64,000 nucleotides of DNA from Halomonas qaidamensis (GCF_025917315.1 NZ_CP080627.1:1674001-1738000); one strand, 5' to 3'. Shown: positions 29,722-40,531, counted from the first letter of the stretch. Numbers and translations: made by a program. The notes: a model not told the origin generated them from the sequence alone.

Positions 29722-30659
29722 GGACGAAACTCCTCTATCTGATCCCGGCCCAAGAAAAAGTCCGCGGGGCTCTCCTCAAGCTGACGAGTAATGCGGTCAA
29801 GATTAGTAAGTGTAGAGCGCAGGGCTGAAAGCGCTGGGGCTATGTCTTGTGCCCCCTGTAGCGTACTGTCGACAGCACCGGCATTGTCGTTAACGAGCTG
29901 TTCAATTCGTCGGGCGGCGCTGGCGACATCACGACTGGCGCTTTCAGCGCTTTGCATCATTTGCTGACCATCTTGTCGCAATAGCAGGGTCGCCTCTTGG
30001 CTGAGGGTGTCGATGCTTGCTAGCGTAGCGGTTGCTTGGCGTGATACCTCACCAAACAGAGCCATATTTTGATCAAGCGCTGTCTGTTGCGACGCGATCA
30101 TCTCAGTGATTTGCGCAATACTCGTTAAAATAGTGCCAGCTTGTTCGCGATTGCCGTCATTAAAGAGTTCATTAACGTTTTGCAGAATAGCATTGATGTT
30201 TTGAATCACTGCTTCACCTTCATCAAACAGCGTAGCGATAGGCGAAGGATCAGCACTAATAAATGGTGCAAACTCGTCAGTTTGATTTATCAAACGCGGG
30301 CTTTCGGGTGTGCCACCATATAGCTGAACTGACATACTGCCGGTAATGCTGGCAAACGCTAGCTTGGCACGGGTATCTGTTTTGACGGGGGTGTCTTCAT
30401 AGACACGCACGCTGGCAATCACTTGGCGGGGGTCGTCAGGATTCAGCGTCAGTTCGGTGACATCGCCAACTTCAATACCGTTGTACTGCACCTTACTGCC
30501 AATCGATAAACCACTGACATTGCGCTCAAACAGTATCCGGTAGGGTTGGTAATCGCGTTCCCCAGCGGCGTAGCTCATCCACAGCGCAAACAGCAGTGCT
30601 GCTGCGGCAGATAATAGGGTAAATAACCCTATAACGACGTGATGGGCACGGGTTTCCAT
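29718..30659 (-). CDS. MlaD-family MCE-domain protein
   Basis: A periplasmic lipid-transport protein of 313 residues anchored by one N-terminal helix (about 10-30). The single MCE domain (about 40-118) includes GLSIGSKVQYNGIEVGDV. The long helical C-terminal part (about 130-300) is predicted to extend across the periplasm as in LetB or PqiB-type needles. It lies between the ATPase and the lipoprotein genes. The cargo, probably phospholipid, is inferred. Confidence 0.9.
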   Translation of the reverse strand: METRAHHVVIGLFTLLSAAAALLFALWMSYAAGERDYQPYRILFERNVSGLSIGSKVQYNGIEVGDVTELTLNPDDPRQVIASVRVYEDTPVKTDTRAKLAFASITGSMSVQLYGGTPESPRLINQTDEFAPFISADPSPIATLFDEGEAVIQNINAILQNVNELFNDGNREQAGTILTSIAQITEMIASQQTALDQNMALFGEVSRQATATLASIDTLSQEATLLLRQDGQQMMQSAESASRDVASAARRIEQLVNDNAGAVDSTLQGAQDIAPALSALRSTLTNLDRITRQLEESPADFFLGRDQIEEFRP

Positions 30660-30666
30660 TGTTAAC

Positions 30667-31491
30667 TTACTCCTTTAAACCGGCCGTTGATGCGTTAGTG
30701 GCGTATTGAGCGGCACGTCCGCGAGGTCCCTTAAAGTAGGCTTGCACCCACTCATCGTCAGTATTAGCGACATTTTCAAGCGTATCTGCTACTAACACGC
30801 GTTTCTGAGAAAGCACGGCGACTCGGTCGCAGGTAGCATAAAGCGTATCTAAATCGTGGGTAACTAAAAAAACGCTAAAGCCTAACGCGTCGCGCAGCGT
30901 AACTAATAGCTGATCAAAGGCGGCAGCACCGATAGGGTCAAGACCCGCTGTTGGCTCATCAAGAAACAAAATATCGGGATCAAGCGCCAGCGCTCTTGCG
31001 AGTGCTGCACGTTTTACCATGCCGCCAGAAAGAGACTCAGGAAACTGAAGCGCTGCCTTGGTGGGCAGCCCAACTAATGAGAGTTTGATGCGTGCGAGGT
31101 ATTCTGCATCTTTTCGCGACAGTTTGGCGTGTTCAATCAGTGGCAGGGCGACATTTTCTTGTAAATTTAGCGAGCTAAATAATGCGCCTCGTTGAAACAG
31201 CACGCCAAAACGGCGTTCTATCTGGCTACGTTGCTCATTGTTTAACTCATTAAGACGGTTACCCAGTACATCAATCGTACCTCCGTTTGGGCGCTTTAAG
31301 CCCACAATACTTCTTAACAGCACAGACTTGCCGGTTCCTGAGCCGCCCACTACACCGAGAATCTCCCCCCGCTTTAACGACAAGTCGAGGTCGTCATGAA
31401 CCACCACCGGGCCAAAGCGATTGATTAACCCTTTAACATGGATAACGGTTTGGTCATTTTGTGCGTGCTGAGTATGTGTCGTTGTCACCAT
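30667..31491 (-). CDS. MlaF-like ABC transporter ATP-binding protein
   Basis: The 274-residue ATPase of an MCE lipid-transport system: Walker A GGSGTGKSV, signature LSGGMVKRAALARAL (the MlaF-type LSGGM) and Walker B ILFLDEPTAGLDPIG. The N-terminal 15 residues (THTQHAQNDQT) are a non-conserved extension. It overlaps the permease gene by seven bases. Confidence 0.92.
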   Translation of the reverse strand: MVTTTHTQHAQNDQTVIHVKGLINRFGPVVVHDDLDLSLKRGEILGVVGGSGTGKSVLLRSIVGLKRPNGGTIDVLGNRLNELNNEQRSQIERRFGVLFQRGALFSSLNLQENVALPLIEHAKLSRKDAEYLARIKLSLVGLPTKAALQFPESLSGGMVKRAALARALALDPDILFLDEPTAGLDPIGAAAFDQLLVTLRDALGFSVFLVTHDLDTLYATCDRVAVLSQKRVLVADTLENVANTDDEWVQAYFKGPRGRAAQYATNASTAGLKE

Positions 31492-32594
31492 CCCAGCTCC
31501 ATAAAAAACAGTGCAGCTAGCGCATCAATAAGGATGACCATAAAAATGGATTGCACGACGCTTGAGGTAGTGTGGGCACCAACCGATTGCGCGCTACCGC
31601 TAACTTTAAAGCCTTCTAGACACCCAATGACGGCAATAACAAACGCAAACACGGGTGCTTTGCTGAGGCCTACCAAGAAATGGTTGACGGATACATCTTT
31701 TTGTAGCGTGGTCATAAACTGGCTAATCGAGATATCCAACGAAAGCGTAGCCACCATGGCCCCGCCTATGAGTCCGCTGAGCATTCCCACGAACGCGAGC
31801 AGCGGCAGGCTAATCAGTAGGGCGATGACTCGGGGAAGTACTAAAAGCTCTATAGGATCAAGCCCTTGAGTTTGAAGCGCATCAATTTCTTCATTAGATT
31901 TCATGGCTCCAAGTTGGGCGGTAAAGGCACTGGCAGTGCGGCCTGCTAACAAAATTGCCGCGAGCAACACACCAAATTCACGTAAAAAAGAGAAAGCCAC
32001 TAAATCAATTGTGTAGACCGTGGCACCAAAGTCTTGAAGCACGGTAGCACCCAGAAAAGCCACTACCGCGCCCACCATAAAGGTCAGCAGCGCAACAATC
32101 GGTACTGCATTTAGCCCGCTTGAATGAATGTGGGCCACTGTCGCAGTGAAACGCCAGCGATGAGGGCGAAGTAGTAGAGAAAATAGTGTTGCTAGCACAA
32201 GCCCAATAAACGCTAATAGCTGGCGCTGTTGCGACCATAACCCCATCATTTGCTGGCCAACTGTTGCCAATGCATCGGTTATTCGATTGTGCTTAGGGGG
32301 TGTGACATCGAGAGGCGTCTCCATCGCCTCAGCAACCCGCACTAAAAGCGCCTGCTGCTTTTTAGGTAATGAGCTTTCTGCTTGCTGTTTGGCGTTTTCG
32401 ATGCCCAATAGCTCAACGATTAACGCGGCACCCGCTGTGTCGAGTTGGGTAATACCTTCCAAAGAGATCGTGAAATTGTTGGCAGTATTTCTATGCTGTG
32501 CCACTAACGATTTAAGCGCCTGATAATGAACAAGGGTCCACTCATGCTGGAGCGATAGAGTGCCGCTGTCGCGTGTTATCCATTCGTTTGGCAT
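31485..32594 (-). CDS. STAS-domain/MlaE-family permease fusion
   Basis: The inner-membrane permease of the lipid-transport system, 369 residues. The first 90 or so residues form a STAS-like domain (ISLEGITQLDTAGAALIVELL) corresponding to free-standing MlaB in E. coli, fused to a MlaE permease of about five helices with the motif GRTASAFTAQLGAMKSNEE. First gene of the operon. The same four-gene plan (permease, ATPase, MCE, DUF330) occurs in Pseudomonas as PA3211-PA3214, from memory. Confidence 0.9.
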   Translation of the reverse strand: MPNEWITRDSGTLSLQHEWTLVHYQALKSLVAQHRNTANNFTISLEGITQLDTAGAALIVELLGIENAKQQAESSLPKKQQALLVRVAEAMETPLDVTPPKHNRITDALATVGQQMMGLWSQQRQLLAFIGLVLATLFSLLLRPHRWRFTATVAHIHSSGLNAVPIVALLTFMVGAVVAFLGATVLQDFGATVYTIDLVAFSFLREFGVLLAAILLAGRTASAFTAQLGAMKSNEEIDALQTQGLDPIELLVLPRVIALLISLPLLAFVGMLSGLIGGAMVATLSLDISISQFMTTLQKDVSVNHFLVGLSKAPVFAFVIAVIGCLEGFKVSGSAQSVGAHTTSSVVQSIFMVILIDALAALFFMELGW

Positions 32595-32691
32595 CCTTGC
32601 TCCTCATCGTCATTCACAATAGTGAAAACACTATGATGCATTCAAACAAGCGTTAGTTAAAGTTGCATCAACAAACCTAGGCAAATCAACT

Positions 32692-34392
32692 CTATGAAAA
32701 TTCGCGCCAAGCCGCATAAGTGCTAAGAAAAACGCGCCCAGTCAGAGCGTCTAAAAAATCGCTTTTTTTAAGCTGGTCCATGACGGGACCTTTCACTTCG
32801 GATAGGTGTAGTTTTACATCGGAATCTTTTAAACGGGCGTTGATGGCATCCAGGCTCTCAAGCGCAGACGCATCAATTAAATTAACGGCTGAACAAATAA
32901 GGACGACATGCTCAAGTTCTGGATAACTGGCAACTAAATTATAGACGGTATCCTCAAGATAGCGGGCGTTAGCAAAATAGAGACTTTCATCGATTCGCAG
33001 TAGCGCCACATTATTGACGGTTTCAACATCATGGCGTTCTGTATTACGGAAGTGCTCAGTGTCCGGCACTCGGCCTACCAGTGCGCTATGAGGGCGACTA
33101 GTGCGGTACAAAAATAACGCGATAGAGAGGCTTACGCCGCCAATGATCCCGGCTTCTACTCCTTCGACCAGTGTCAGTAGAATTGTGACAGCCATTGCGG
33201 CGAAATCACTGCGAGAATAGCGCCACGTTTGGCGCAGCATGGGGATATCGACCAGGGTCAAAATAGATACAGTGATGGTTGCCGCTAACGTTGCAATCGG
33301 TAGGTAGTAGAGCCAGCCGGTAAAGGTCAGCGTTACTATGCCGATCCCGAGTGCTGCAAAGGCACCAGCAGCTGGTGTCTGTGCACCTGCATCATAGTTG
33401 ATGACCGTGCGCGAAAGGCCACCGGTGACTGGCATCCCACTGGTAAACCCAGCCGCTAGATTGGCGGCACCTAAGCCAATCAGCTCTTGATTGGGAGAAA
33501 TACGCTGGCGCCTTTTCGCGGCCAACATTTGACCCATGGAGACAGACTCTACAAACCCTACCAGGCTGATAAGCAGTGCTGGAATCAGCAGTGCGCGCCA
33601 GAGTGAAGCATCACCCCACGGAAGGCTCAGCGCAGGCAAACCACTGGGTATCGTGCCGACAACAGCAACGCCTTGATCGGCCAACTGCCAATGCCAGGTC
33701 ACCAGGGTGGTGATAACAACCGCAAAGACAGGCCCAGCTTTGGTAATTAAATCAGCAAGCGTTTTAGACAAGCCAATGGCACGAAGGCTTTGCTTACCAA
33801 AACGACGCACAATGACGAGAAACAATAGTGTGCCAACACCGATAGCAAAGGTGTAAGGGTTTACAGTGGAGAGATTAGGCAGGAGTGTCATGATGCGTTC
33901 GATTAACGTAAAGCCACTACTAGAGACGCCCATTAGGCTGCCCAACTGGCTGACGGCAATAAGAATGCCGGACGCTGTTAAAAAGCCAGAGATAACCGGA
34001 TGACTTAAAAAATTGCTAAAAAAGCCCATCTTCAGTGCGCCCATCGCAACCAGTAGGCCGCCAGAAAGTAACGAAAGCACCAGCGCAGCTTGTAAATACT
34101 CAGGGCTACCGGGCATGGCGACAGAAGAGAGCGCAGCACCCGTCATTAATGCAATGATGGCCACCGGACCAACGGCCAAAGTGCGGCTTGTACCTAACAA
34201 GGTGTACAGCAGTTGAGGCAAGATGCTGGCATACAAGCCTACAGCTGCAGGTAAACCCGCAAGTAGGGCATAGGCTAACGACTGAGGAATTACCATTGCA
34301 GTTACGATGAGTCCCGCTACTACATCGGCTCCTAACAGGCGCTTATGGTAGTGGGGCAACCATGTAAGAATAGGAAAATAGCGCTTAAACAT
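32692..34392 (-). CDS. SulP-family anion transporter with STAS domain
   Basis: A 566-residue SLC26/SulP transporter: about 12-14 hydrophobic helices (residues 1-405), with the signature GLYASILPQLLYTLLGTSR and the ANLAAGFTSGMPVTGGLSRT segment, followed by a C-terminal STAS domain (about 430-550; VVLICSAVNLIDASALESL). Substrate could be sulfate, bicarbonate or another anion; sequence does not decide. It is transcribed in the same direction as the MCE operon but separated by 97 bp. Confidence 0.9.
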   Translation of the reverse strand: MFKRYFPILTWLPHYHKRLLGADVVAGLIVTAMVIPQSLAYALLAGLPAAVGLYASILPQLLYTLLGTSRTLAVGPVAIIALMTGAALSSVAMPGSPEYLQAALVLSLLSGGLLVAMGALKMGFFSNFLSHPVISGFLTASGILIAVSQLGSLMGVSSSGFTLIERIMTLLPNLSTVNPYTFAIGVGTLLFLVIVRRFGKQSLRAIGLSKTLADLITKAGPVFAVVITTLVTWHWQLADQGVAVVGTIPSGLPALSLPWGDASLWRALLIPALLISLVGFVESVSMGQMLAAKRRQRISPNQELIGLGAANLAAGFTSGMPVTGGLSRTVINYDAGAQTPAAGAFAALGIGIVTLTFTGWLYYLPIATLAATITVSILTLVDIPMLRQTWRYSRSDFAAMAVTILLTLVEGVEAGIIGGVSLSIALFLYRTSRPHSALVGRVPDTEHFRNTERHDVETVNNVALLRIDESLYFANARYLEDTVYNLVASYPELEHVVLICSAVNLIDASALESLDAINARLKDSDVKLHLSEVKGPVMDQLKKSDFLDALTGRVFLSTYAAWREFS

Positions 34393-34633
34393 AAGCTCCT
34401 GGCGTCAGCCTTATCTTTTAGAGTAGTTGAAACCGCCAGTTTAACGCGTTGCACAGCATCTGACGGCTTTTGCTTTCTATCTTGGGTTTAGGCTACAGAG
34501 AGGTTCTCCCCCGAAAGTGCTACTTCATTAATTAGTGTAAACCGCTAATCTGGTTCAAAAGCAGCGCCTGGCTCTTTCGATCCATGTTGATCCACCGCTC
34601 AATAACGTCAAATAAAAAAGAGTACACCTTCAC

Positions 34634-36289
34634 ATGCGACTATTTCGGCTGTTAGTGCCTCTAATATTGCTTAGCGTTTCTGCCTGGATGATCTCTCACC
34701 CTGGTGCGCTATCTTATATTGCACTTCTTCTGGCGACGGGGGCTGGAGCGAGCTTGATGCTCGTTCCAATCACAACGGTTTATTCAGCCGATCAAGCGCG
34801 TTTAATCAAACCTATTCACGGTCCAAAGCCCATTCGTGATTATGGCTCGCTTCGGTCGATGGCTTATCGATTAATGAATCGAGCTAGTAGCACGGCAATT
34901 GCATCGGCAGAGGTATCTCACTATGCCGACCTCATGGCCCAGCGGCTTGCCAAACAGGAAACCATGGCCAGTGAGGCCTCATCGAGCATGAGTGCCATTA
35001 ATACTGCCATTATGCAGGTGAGCGCCAGTGCTTCTCAGGTTGCTTCACTTGCGGAAAGTGCCCGTCAGGCAAGCCATCACAATCATGATGAGTTGGCCGA
35101 TATCATCCATGATATGAGCGATGTTGCGGAACGTTCTAATCAGGCGCTTGAGATGCTATCTGCGTTAAATGACAAAATCGAGCGTGTGCGCAATGTCACC
35201 TCCATGATAGAGGGTATTGCTGAACAGACCCACCTGCTATCGCTAAATGCTTCCATTGAAGCGGCACGGGCGGGCGAACATGGCCGTGGTTTTGCTGTTG
35301 TCGCGGGTGAAGTACGCAATTTGGCACTGAAGACCTCAACGGCAACGCAAAGCGTCGATGAACTTGTAAAAGATATGCATCAAAGCGGGCAAAGTGTTGT
35401 TAGTACAATGGGAGCGCTAATGAGCCGGGTTCGGGAGCGTTCTCAAGGGATGCAGAAGGTCGGCAGTAGCCTGGCTACTATTACCGAGCAGTTTGATCAC
35501 GTTGAGCAGGAAATTACTAGCGTCGCAGAAGCCATGGAAAGTACTAAAACGCATAGCCAAACGGTTGCCGATAGCCTTCGCCAGCTGGAAGATGATGTTG
35601 ATGAGGGCAATCGCGATATGCGCGATTTAGCCCAGCAAGCTAGGGCGTTAATGGAGGCTGCAGAAGGGGTTGATGGCGAGTTGGCACAGCAGCGTTTACA
35701 GGGGCGGCACCAGCACGTATTTAGCGCTGCTCGCCAAGCAGCTGACCGTATTGGAAAACTGTTTGAGAAAGCGATTGCCTCCGGTGAGTTATCAGAAACG
35801 TCGCTGTTTCAACCTGATTACAGGGTCATGCCAGGGACACAGCCACCGCTTTACCACACCGGCTTTGATACGTTCACAGACCAACGGCTACCCAGTTTAC
35901 AAGAACCTTTACTTATTGGGCATGGGTTAAGTTACGCTATTGCCTGTGACCGTAATGGGTATGTGCCTACTCACAATGCTGCTGTCAGCCGCGAGCCTAC
36001 CGGTGATTACGATCACGACCTCAAGTATTGCCGCAGCAAACGCATTTTTGATGACCCAACTGGTAGCCGTTGCGGCGCCCACGAGAAACCGCTGCTGCTA
36101 CAAACCTACAAGCGAGATACTGGCGAAATTATGCACGATCTTTCGGTGCCTATTTACATTCATGGTAAACATTGGGGAGGCTTTCGCGTGGGTTATCAGC
36201 CTGAGCAGTCAGCCGATACCAGTGTCTCAGCTGTTGAAAAACAAGTAGTGTCAGAAGCCTCAAATAGCCGCCTTTTGGCGCGGACGTGA
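34634..36289 (+). CDS. Methyl-accepting chemotaxis protein with C-terminal sensory-like domain
   Basis: A 551-residue chemoreceptor with two closely spaced N-terminal helices (about 5-20 and 26-46), no room for a periplasmic domain and no clear HAMP. The signalling hairpin tip is at about 190-230 ([23 protein letters not shown]...). After the coiled coil, residues about 400-525 form a globular domain ([35 protein letters not shown]) resembling Cache/PAS-like C-terminal domains of some proteobacterial receptors; this is a recalled similarity. Ends 30 bases inside convergent rarD. Confidence 0.88.
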   Translation: MRLFRLLVPLILLSVSAWMISHPGALSYIALLLATGAGASLMLVPITTVYSADQARLIKPIHGPKPIRDYGSLRSMAYRLMNRASSTAIASAEVSHYADLMAQRLAKQETMASEASSSMSAINTAIMQVSASASQVASLAESARQASHHNHDELADIIHDMSDVAERSNQALEMLSALNDKIERVRNVTSMIEGIAEQTHLLSLNASIEAARAGEHGRGFAVVAGEVRNLALKTSTATQSVDELVKDMHQSGQSVVSTMGALMSRVRERSQGMQKVGSSLATITEQFDHVEQEITSVAEAMESTKTHSQTVADSLRQLEDDVDEGNRDMRDLAQQARALMEAAEGVDGELAQQRLQGRHQHVFSAARQAADRIGKLFEKAIASGELSETSLFQPDYRVMPGTQPPLYHTGFDTFTDQRLPSLQEPLLIGHGLSYAIACDRNGYVPTHNAAVSREPTGDYDHDLKYCRSKRIFDDPTGSRCGAHEKPLLLQTYKRDTGEIMHDLSVPIYIHGKHWGGFRVGYQPEQSADTSVSAVEKQVVSEASNSRLLART

Positions 36290-37168
36290 CTGCCAAGAGG
36301 ACCAAGAATACAGTGCTAAGCCTGTCCAGATCATTGCAAAGGTAATTAACTGGATGAGTCCTAGAGGCTCATCGAAAATAATAATCGCAATTAAAAATTG
36401 AATGCTGGGGTTGATGTACATTAGAAATCCCAGCGTTGCCAGCCGCAGGCGTCGTGCTGCTCCAGCAAAGGCCATCAATGGTAGGGCGGTTAACACGCCA
36501 CTAATCATTAGCAATACGCTCATCGGCACATCAGATATAAAGTGAGACTCCCCCTGCCAGCTGAGCCACGTGAGCGCTATTAAGGCTAGTGGAAAAAGCA
36601 ACAGTGTCTCTACGAATAGGCCTGAGAGCCCATCGAGTGGCACCTGCTTGCGAAATAATCCGTAGCTACCAAAGCTGAGAGCAAGCGCTAGGCTGATCCA
36701 AGGCAGCTCCCCAAGCATAACGAACTGTATTGCAATTGCTAAACTTGCCAAGCCAAGGGCGATTAGCTGGAGGCGTGCCATTACTTCACGTAGCACCAAC
36801 ACACCTAAGGCAACGTTGACCAGTGGGGTTAAAAAGTAGCCTAAACTGGCTTGTAATACCTGCTTACTTTCGACAGCGTAGATATAGAGCCCCCAATTAA
36901 AGGCAATTAGTAGCGCGCAAGCGAGCACGCGCCCTAAGCGCTTAGGCTCAATAAGGGCTGCGATTACTGGTGGCCACCGGCGTAAAAGGCTGATTAGGCC
37001 TACCAGGAAAATACACGACCACAGGATCCTGTGTGTCAGGATTTCAAACGCGGGAATGCCGTCAAAAAGAGCGAAAAATAGCGGAAAACAGCCCCACATG
37101 GTGTAAGCAGTTAAGCCAAACATAACGCCCTTGACCGCTTCAGGATCCCTTGATGCAGGTGAAAGCAT
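36260..37168 (-). CDS. rarD: RarD-type EamA permease
   Basis: A 302-residue inner-membrane protein with ten hydrophobic helices in two EamA repeats, opening [20 protein letters not shown], the typical RarD start, and ending in a basic tail. RarD-type proteins are putative drug or metabolite exporters (chloramphenicol sensitivity in older literature). The 3' end overlaps the MCP gene by 30 bases on the opposite strand. Confidence 0.9.
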   Translation of the reverse strand: MLSPASRDPEAVKGVMFGLTAYTMWGCFPLFFALFDGIPAFEILTHRILWSCIFLVGLISLLRRWPPVIAALIEPKRLGRVLACALLIAFNWGLYIYAVESKQVLQASLGYFLTPLVNVALGVLVLREVMARLQLIALGLASLAIAIQFVMLGELPWISLALALSFGSYGLFRKQVPLDGLSGLFVETLLLFPLALIALTWLSWQGESHFISDVPMSVLLMISGVLTALPLMAFAGAARRLRLATLGFLMYINPSIQFLIAIIIFDEPLGLIQLITFAMIWTGLALYSWSSWQSRPRQKAAI

Positions 37169-37240
37169 AGCAGCCTCATTAATTAAAAATGCTAATCTAG
37201 CACACTATTGACGAACACACTGATGCAAAGGAGACATGGC

Positions 37241-38056
37241 ATGAGCCAACTGAAAACGAGCTTAGTGCAGTGCGATTTGCGCTGGGAAGATCCTCAGGCC
37301 AACCATGCGCATCTTGAACGGCTATTGGGCGAGTTAGATAGTCGCGATACCGATTTAATTGTGTTGCCAGAAATGTTTGCGACTGGTTTCACCATGAACT
37401 CTCGGGAAATGGCCCAGCCCATGAACGTGAGCCAGAGCGTTGCCTGGTTACAGATGCAGGCCAAAGCGAGAGGCTGTGTCATGACCGGCAGTGTGGCAAT
37501 TATGGATGGAGGCCAATACTACAACCGTATGGTATGGGCTACCCCCAGCGGCGACTTGCAGTACTACGATAAGCGCCATTTATTTCGTATGGCCGGAGAG
37601 CATGAACGCTATGGTATGGGCAACAGCCGGAAGATAGTAGAACTGAAAGGCTTCAGGCTGCTATTGAGCGTATGCTACGACCTGAGGTTTCCGGTTTGGA
37701 TGCGCCAGCAGCCAGCAGAGGGCGAACATTTCGAGTATGATGCCGCGTTGTGTGTAGCGAACTGGCCTGCACCCCGGCGTCACCCTTGGCGCACGCTTTT
37801 ACAAGCGCGTGCCGTTGAAAACCTAGTTTATGTAGTGGGTGTAAATCGCGTCGGTGAAGATGCCAAAGGACTCGCCTATAGCGGCGATTCCATGCTGGTC
37901 GATTTCAAAGGGGAACCGATGATCGACCACCCTGCAAACTCTCCGTTTATTGAAACGGGGACGCTAAATAAAACGGACCTAGATGCTTTTCGAGAAAAAT
38001 TTCCTGCCTGGCAAGATGCCGACCGCTTTTCGCTTCTGCCAGGAGTGGGTCAATAA
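37241..38056 (+). CDS. Omega-amidase-type carbon-nitrogen hydrolase (YafV-like)
   Basis: A nitrilase-superfamily amidase of 271 residues. The catalytic Glu (VLPEMFATGF), Lys (YYDKRHLFRMAGE) and Cys (LLSVCYDLRFPVW) are all visible. The MAGEHERYGMG stretch matches the YafV/NIT2 omega-amidases that hydrolyse 2-oxoglutaramate or 2-oxosuccinamate in metabolite repair and methionine salvage. AAGGAG precedes the ATG at 37241, favoured over the in-frame start at 37208. It overlaps rsuA by one base (TAATG). Confidence 0.88.
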   Translation: MSQLKTSLVQCDLRWEDPQANHAHLERLLGELDSRDTDLIVLPEMFATGFTMNSREMAQPMNVSQSVAWLQMQAKARGCVMTGSVAIMDGGQYYNRMVWATPSGDLQYYDKRHLFRMAGEHERYGMGNSRKIVELKGFRLLLSVCYDLRFPVWMRQQPAEGEHFEYDAALCVANWPAPRRHPWRTLLQARAVENLVYVVGVNRVGEDAKGLAYSGDSMLVDFKGEPMIDHPANSPFIETGTLNKTDLDAFREKFPAWQDADRFSLLPGVGQ

Positions 38057-38760
38057 TGCGCCTTGATCGCTTTTTGAGTGAAACAACCCCGTTGACGCGC
38101 AGCCTAGCAAAGCGTGCGTTAAAGAATGGCGAGGTGACCCTGAATGGCGAACCCATTAAGCAGTCTGCGACTCAAGTTAACACCCAGCACGATGAGGTGA
38201 AACTTAACGGTGAGACGCTAGCGCTAGTTGGGTTACGTTACCTGATGATGCATAAGCCGCTGGAAGCAGAGTGTACCGCCCGCCGAGGGCTCTACCCAAG
38301 GGTGATTGACCTAATTGATTTACCCAAAGTAGAGCGACTGCAGCCGGTAGGACGGTTGGATGTAGATACTACCGGCTTGTTATTGCTCACTGATGATGGC
38401 CAATGGTCCCATCGTGTTACCTCGCCGCGCCATCGCTGCGCCAAGGTGTATATAGCCGAGTTGGCGGAACCTATGGAAGGAGAGGCTGCTCAGTGGGCGA
38501 TTAACCAAGTCGCGGAAGGGGTTCTTCTCGACGGCGAGGAAACGCCAACGCAACCTGCCGTGCTAAGATTTATTACTCCACAGCAAGCAGAGCTGACGAT
38601 CACTGAAGGTCGCTATCATCAAGTGAAACGCATGTTTGCTGCGTTGGGGAATCATGTCAATGCATTGCATCGCCAGTCGATTGGTGATGTAGCCTTACCA
38701 GATGATCTAGCGCCTGGCGAATGGCGGGAGCTAACGCCTGAAGAAATTGCCAGCTTCTAA
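38056..38760 (+). CDS. rsuA: 16S rRNA pseudouridine(516) synthase
   Basis: A 234-residue RsuA/RluE-type pseudouridine synthase: an S4 RNA-binding domain (residues 1-60; MRLDRFLSETTPLTRSLAK) and the catalytic domain with the Asp in VGRLDVDTTGLLLLTDDG. It makes pseudouridine 516 in 16S rRNA. The start overlaps the stop of the upstream amidase gene, so translation is coupled, although there is no obvious functional link. Confidence 0.9.
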   Translation: MRLDRFLSETTPLTRSLAKRALKNGEVTLNGEPIKQSATQVNTQHDEVKLNGETLALVGLRYLMMHKPLEAECTARRGLYPRVIDLIDLPKVERLQPVGRLDVDTTGLLLLTDDGQWSHRVTSPRHRCAKVYIAELAEPMEGEAAQWAINQVAEGVLLDGEETPTQPAVLRFITPQQAELTITEGRYHQVKRMFAALGNHVNALHRQSIGDVALPDDLAPGEWRELTPEEIASF

Positions 38761-38787
38761 ACACACTTAGCGTCACTGCTAGTGGAT

Positions 38788-38831
38788 AAAACGCCCCGGT
38801 TAGCACACCCGTGCCAAGGCCGGGGCGTTTT
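38788..38831 (+). terminator. Intrinsic terminator after rsuA
   Basis: A perfect 12-bp stem (38788-38799 with 38820-38831), A-rich at its foot and followed by T residues, with a 20-base loop containing a small GGC-rich inner repeat. The symmetric A/T flanks suit both rsuA and yejF transcripts. Confidence 0.85.
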
Positions 38832-38932
38832 TATTATGAGTAATGAATTTTTATACCGTTATCTTGTTTCTACGTTCATACGTAGCCAACTTGAAAAAGT
38901 TGCCGAGACAAACGTTTATGTTAACTAGGTAG

Positions 38933-40531
38933 CTAGTGCAAGTGGGCAGCTTCTATCAACGCTTTGGTATAGGGATGCTGCGGCGCAGCGAGCACTTCCA
39001 GGCAGTCTCCTTGTTCTACTACCTCACCATCTTTTAACACCATAATGCGGTGGGCCATAGCGCGCACTACGGCAAGGTCGTGGCTAATAAATAGATAGCT
39101 TAGCTGGCGGCGTGCCTGAAGTTCGCGTAGCAGTGTGACCAGCTGCTTTTGCACTGTACGGTCTAATGCAGAGGTTGGTTCGTCGAGTACCAGTAACTCA
39201 GGCTCTAAGATAATTGCTCGGGCCACCGCTATGCGCTGGCGTTGGCCTCCCGAGAACTCATGAGGATAACGGGCAGCACAGCTTTCCGGTAGGCCCACTT
39301 CGCTCAGTGTGCGATGCACGTGCTCGGTGACTTCGGCATTGCTTAGGCTGGGGTAGTGAAACCGTAGGCCTTCACTGACAATATCAAACACTGGCATACG
39401 TGGGGAAAGCGCCCCGTATGGATCTTGAAAAACCATTTGCAGCCGATGGCGCTGGCGTCGAAGCGCGTCGCCAGAGAGTTGGCTTAAGATGGCGCTGCCC
39501 AGTGTCACCTCGCCTTGGCTAGCGACTAAGCGCATAACCGCCGAAGCCAGCGTTGTTTTTCCAGAGCCTGATTCGCCAACAATGCCAAGCGTTTCGCCAG
39601 GGGCAATCGTTAAGTCGGTAGCTTTTAAGGCCTCAAATGGCGGCGGCTGACGCTGAAAAAGACCTGCCCTCGGGCGCTTGAAGCTCACGCTAAGCTGGCG
39701 TGTGATCAAAAGCGGCGTAGCGTCGGCAGGTTCATCAGGCCGTCCTTCTGGTTCGGCGGCAATGAGGGCTTTGGTGTAGTCGCTTTGGGGATTATTAAAT
39801 ACATCGGCAACGCTACCAGTTTCCTGGATTTTTCCTTGATACATGACACAAACACGGTCTGCATGGCGACGCACCAAGTTTAAGTCATGACTGATAAACA
39901 GTACGCCCATGCCGTGTTGATCACGGAGTTCTTTCAGCAGCGCTAAAATTTCTTGCTGAACGGTCACATCGAGTGCTGTAGTCGGCTCATCTGCAATCAA
40001 TAGTGCCGGATTGTTGGCAATGGCCATGGCAATCATTACCCGCTGGCGCTGGCCGCCTGAAAGTTGATGTGGCCATGCGTCAAGCAGTTCGTCGGGGCGC
40101 GGTAGTTTGACATGTTCTAATAGTACTTTGGCCCTGGAGCGTGCAGCGTTCCCGCTAAGGCCCTGGTGTAAACGCAGGGTTTCGCCAATTTGTTTGCCAA
40201 TACGGTGCAGCGGGTTTAGCGATGTCATTGGCTCTTGAAAAATAAAACCTACCCGATTGCCGCGTATCCCGTTCCAATCGCGTTTGCCTAGCTGACTGAG
40301 ATCCGTTTCTTCTAACCAACGTTGACCACTTACCGAGGCATTGTCCGGCAATAAATTAATTGCCCCTAGTGCCGAAACCGACTTTCCAGAGCCAGATTCC
40401 CCCACGATAGCGAGGGTTTCACCGGCATTGACGGTGAGCGAAAGGGAATCGACAACTACGTTGCCATCGAAGGAAACCGAAAACTCGTTCAAGCGCAGTA
40501 ATGGTATAGCGCTGTTTGCGTGATTAGGCAT
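38933..40531 (-). CDS. yejF: Peptide ABC transporter, fused ATP-binding protein (YejF)
   Basis: A duplicated ATPase of 532 residues that energises the YejABEF importer. Each half has a complete cassette: first half [20 protein letters not shown] and [12 protein letters not shown]; second half [19 protein letters not shown] and [12 protein letters not shown]. Each half ends with an oligopeptide/dipeptide-transporter C-terminal region. The start overlaps yejE by eight bases. Confidence 0.93.
   Translation of the reverse strand: MPNHANSAIPLLRLNEFSVSFDGNVVVDSLSLTVNAGETLAIVGESGSGKSVSALGAINLLPDNASVSGQRWLEETDLSQLGKRDWNGIRGNRVGFIFQEPMTSLNPLHRIGKQIGETLRLHQGLSGNAARSRAKVLLEHVKLPRPDELLDAWPHQLSGGQRQRVMIAMAIANNPALLIADEPTTALDVTVQQEILALLKELRDQHGMGVLFISHDLNLVRRHADRVCVMYQGKIQETGSVADVFNNPQSDYTKALIAAEPEGRPDEPADATPLLITRQLSVSFKRPRAGLFQRQPPPFEALKATDLTIAPGETLGIVGESGSGKTTLASAVMRLVASQGEVTLGSAILSQLSGDALRRQRHRLQMVFQDPYGALSPRMPVFDIVSEGLRFHYPSLSNAEVTEHVHRTLSEVGLPESCAARYPHEFSGGQRQRIAVARAIILEPELLVLDEPTSALDRTVQKQLVTLLRELQARRQLSYLFISHDLAVVRAMAHRIMVLKDGEVVEQGDCLEVLAAPQHPYTKALIEAAHLH

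Noticed and set aside
36589..37168. RarD as part of a resistance gene group with the neighbouring chemoreceptor
   Set aside because: The genes are convergent and unrelated in function; RarD-type EamA permeases are common core genes.
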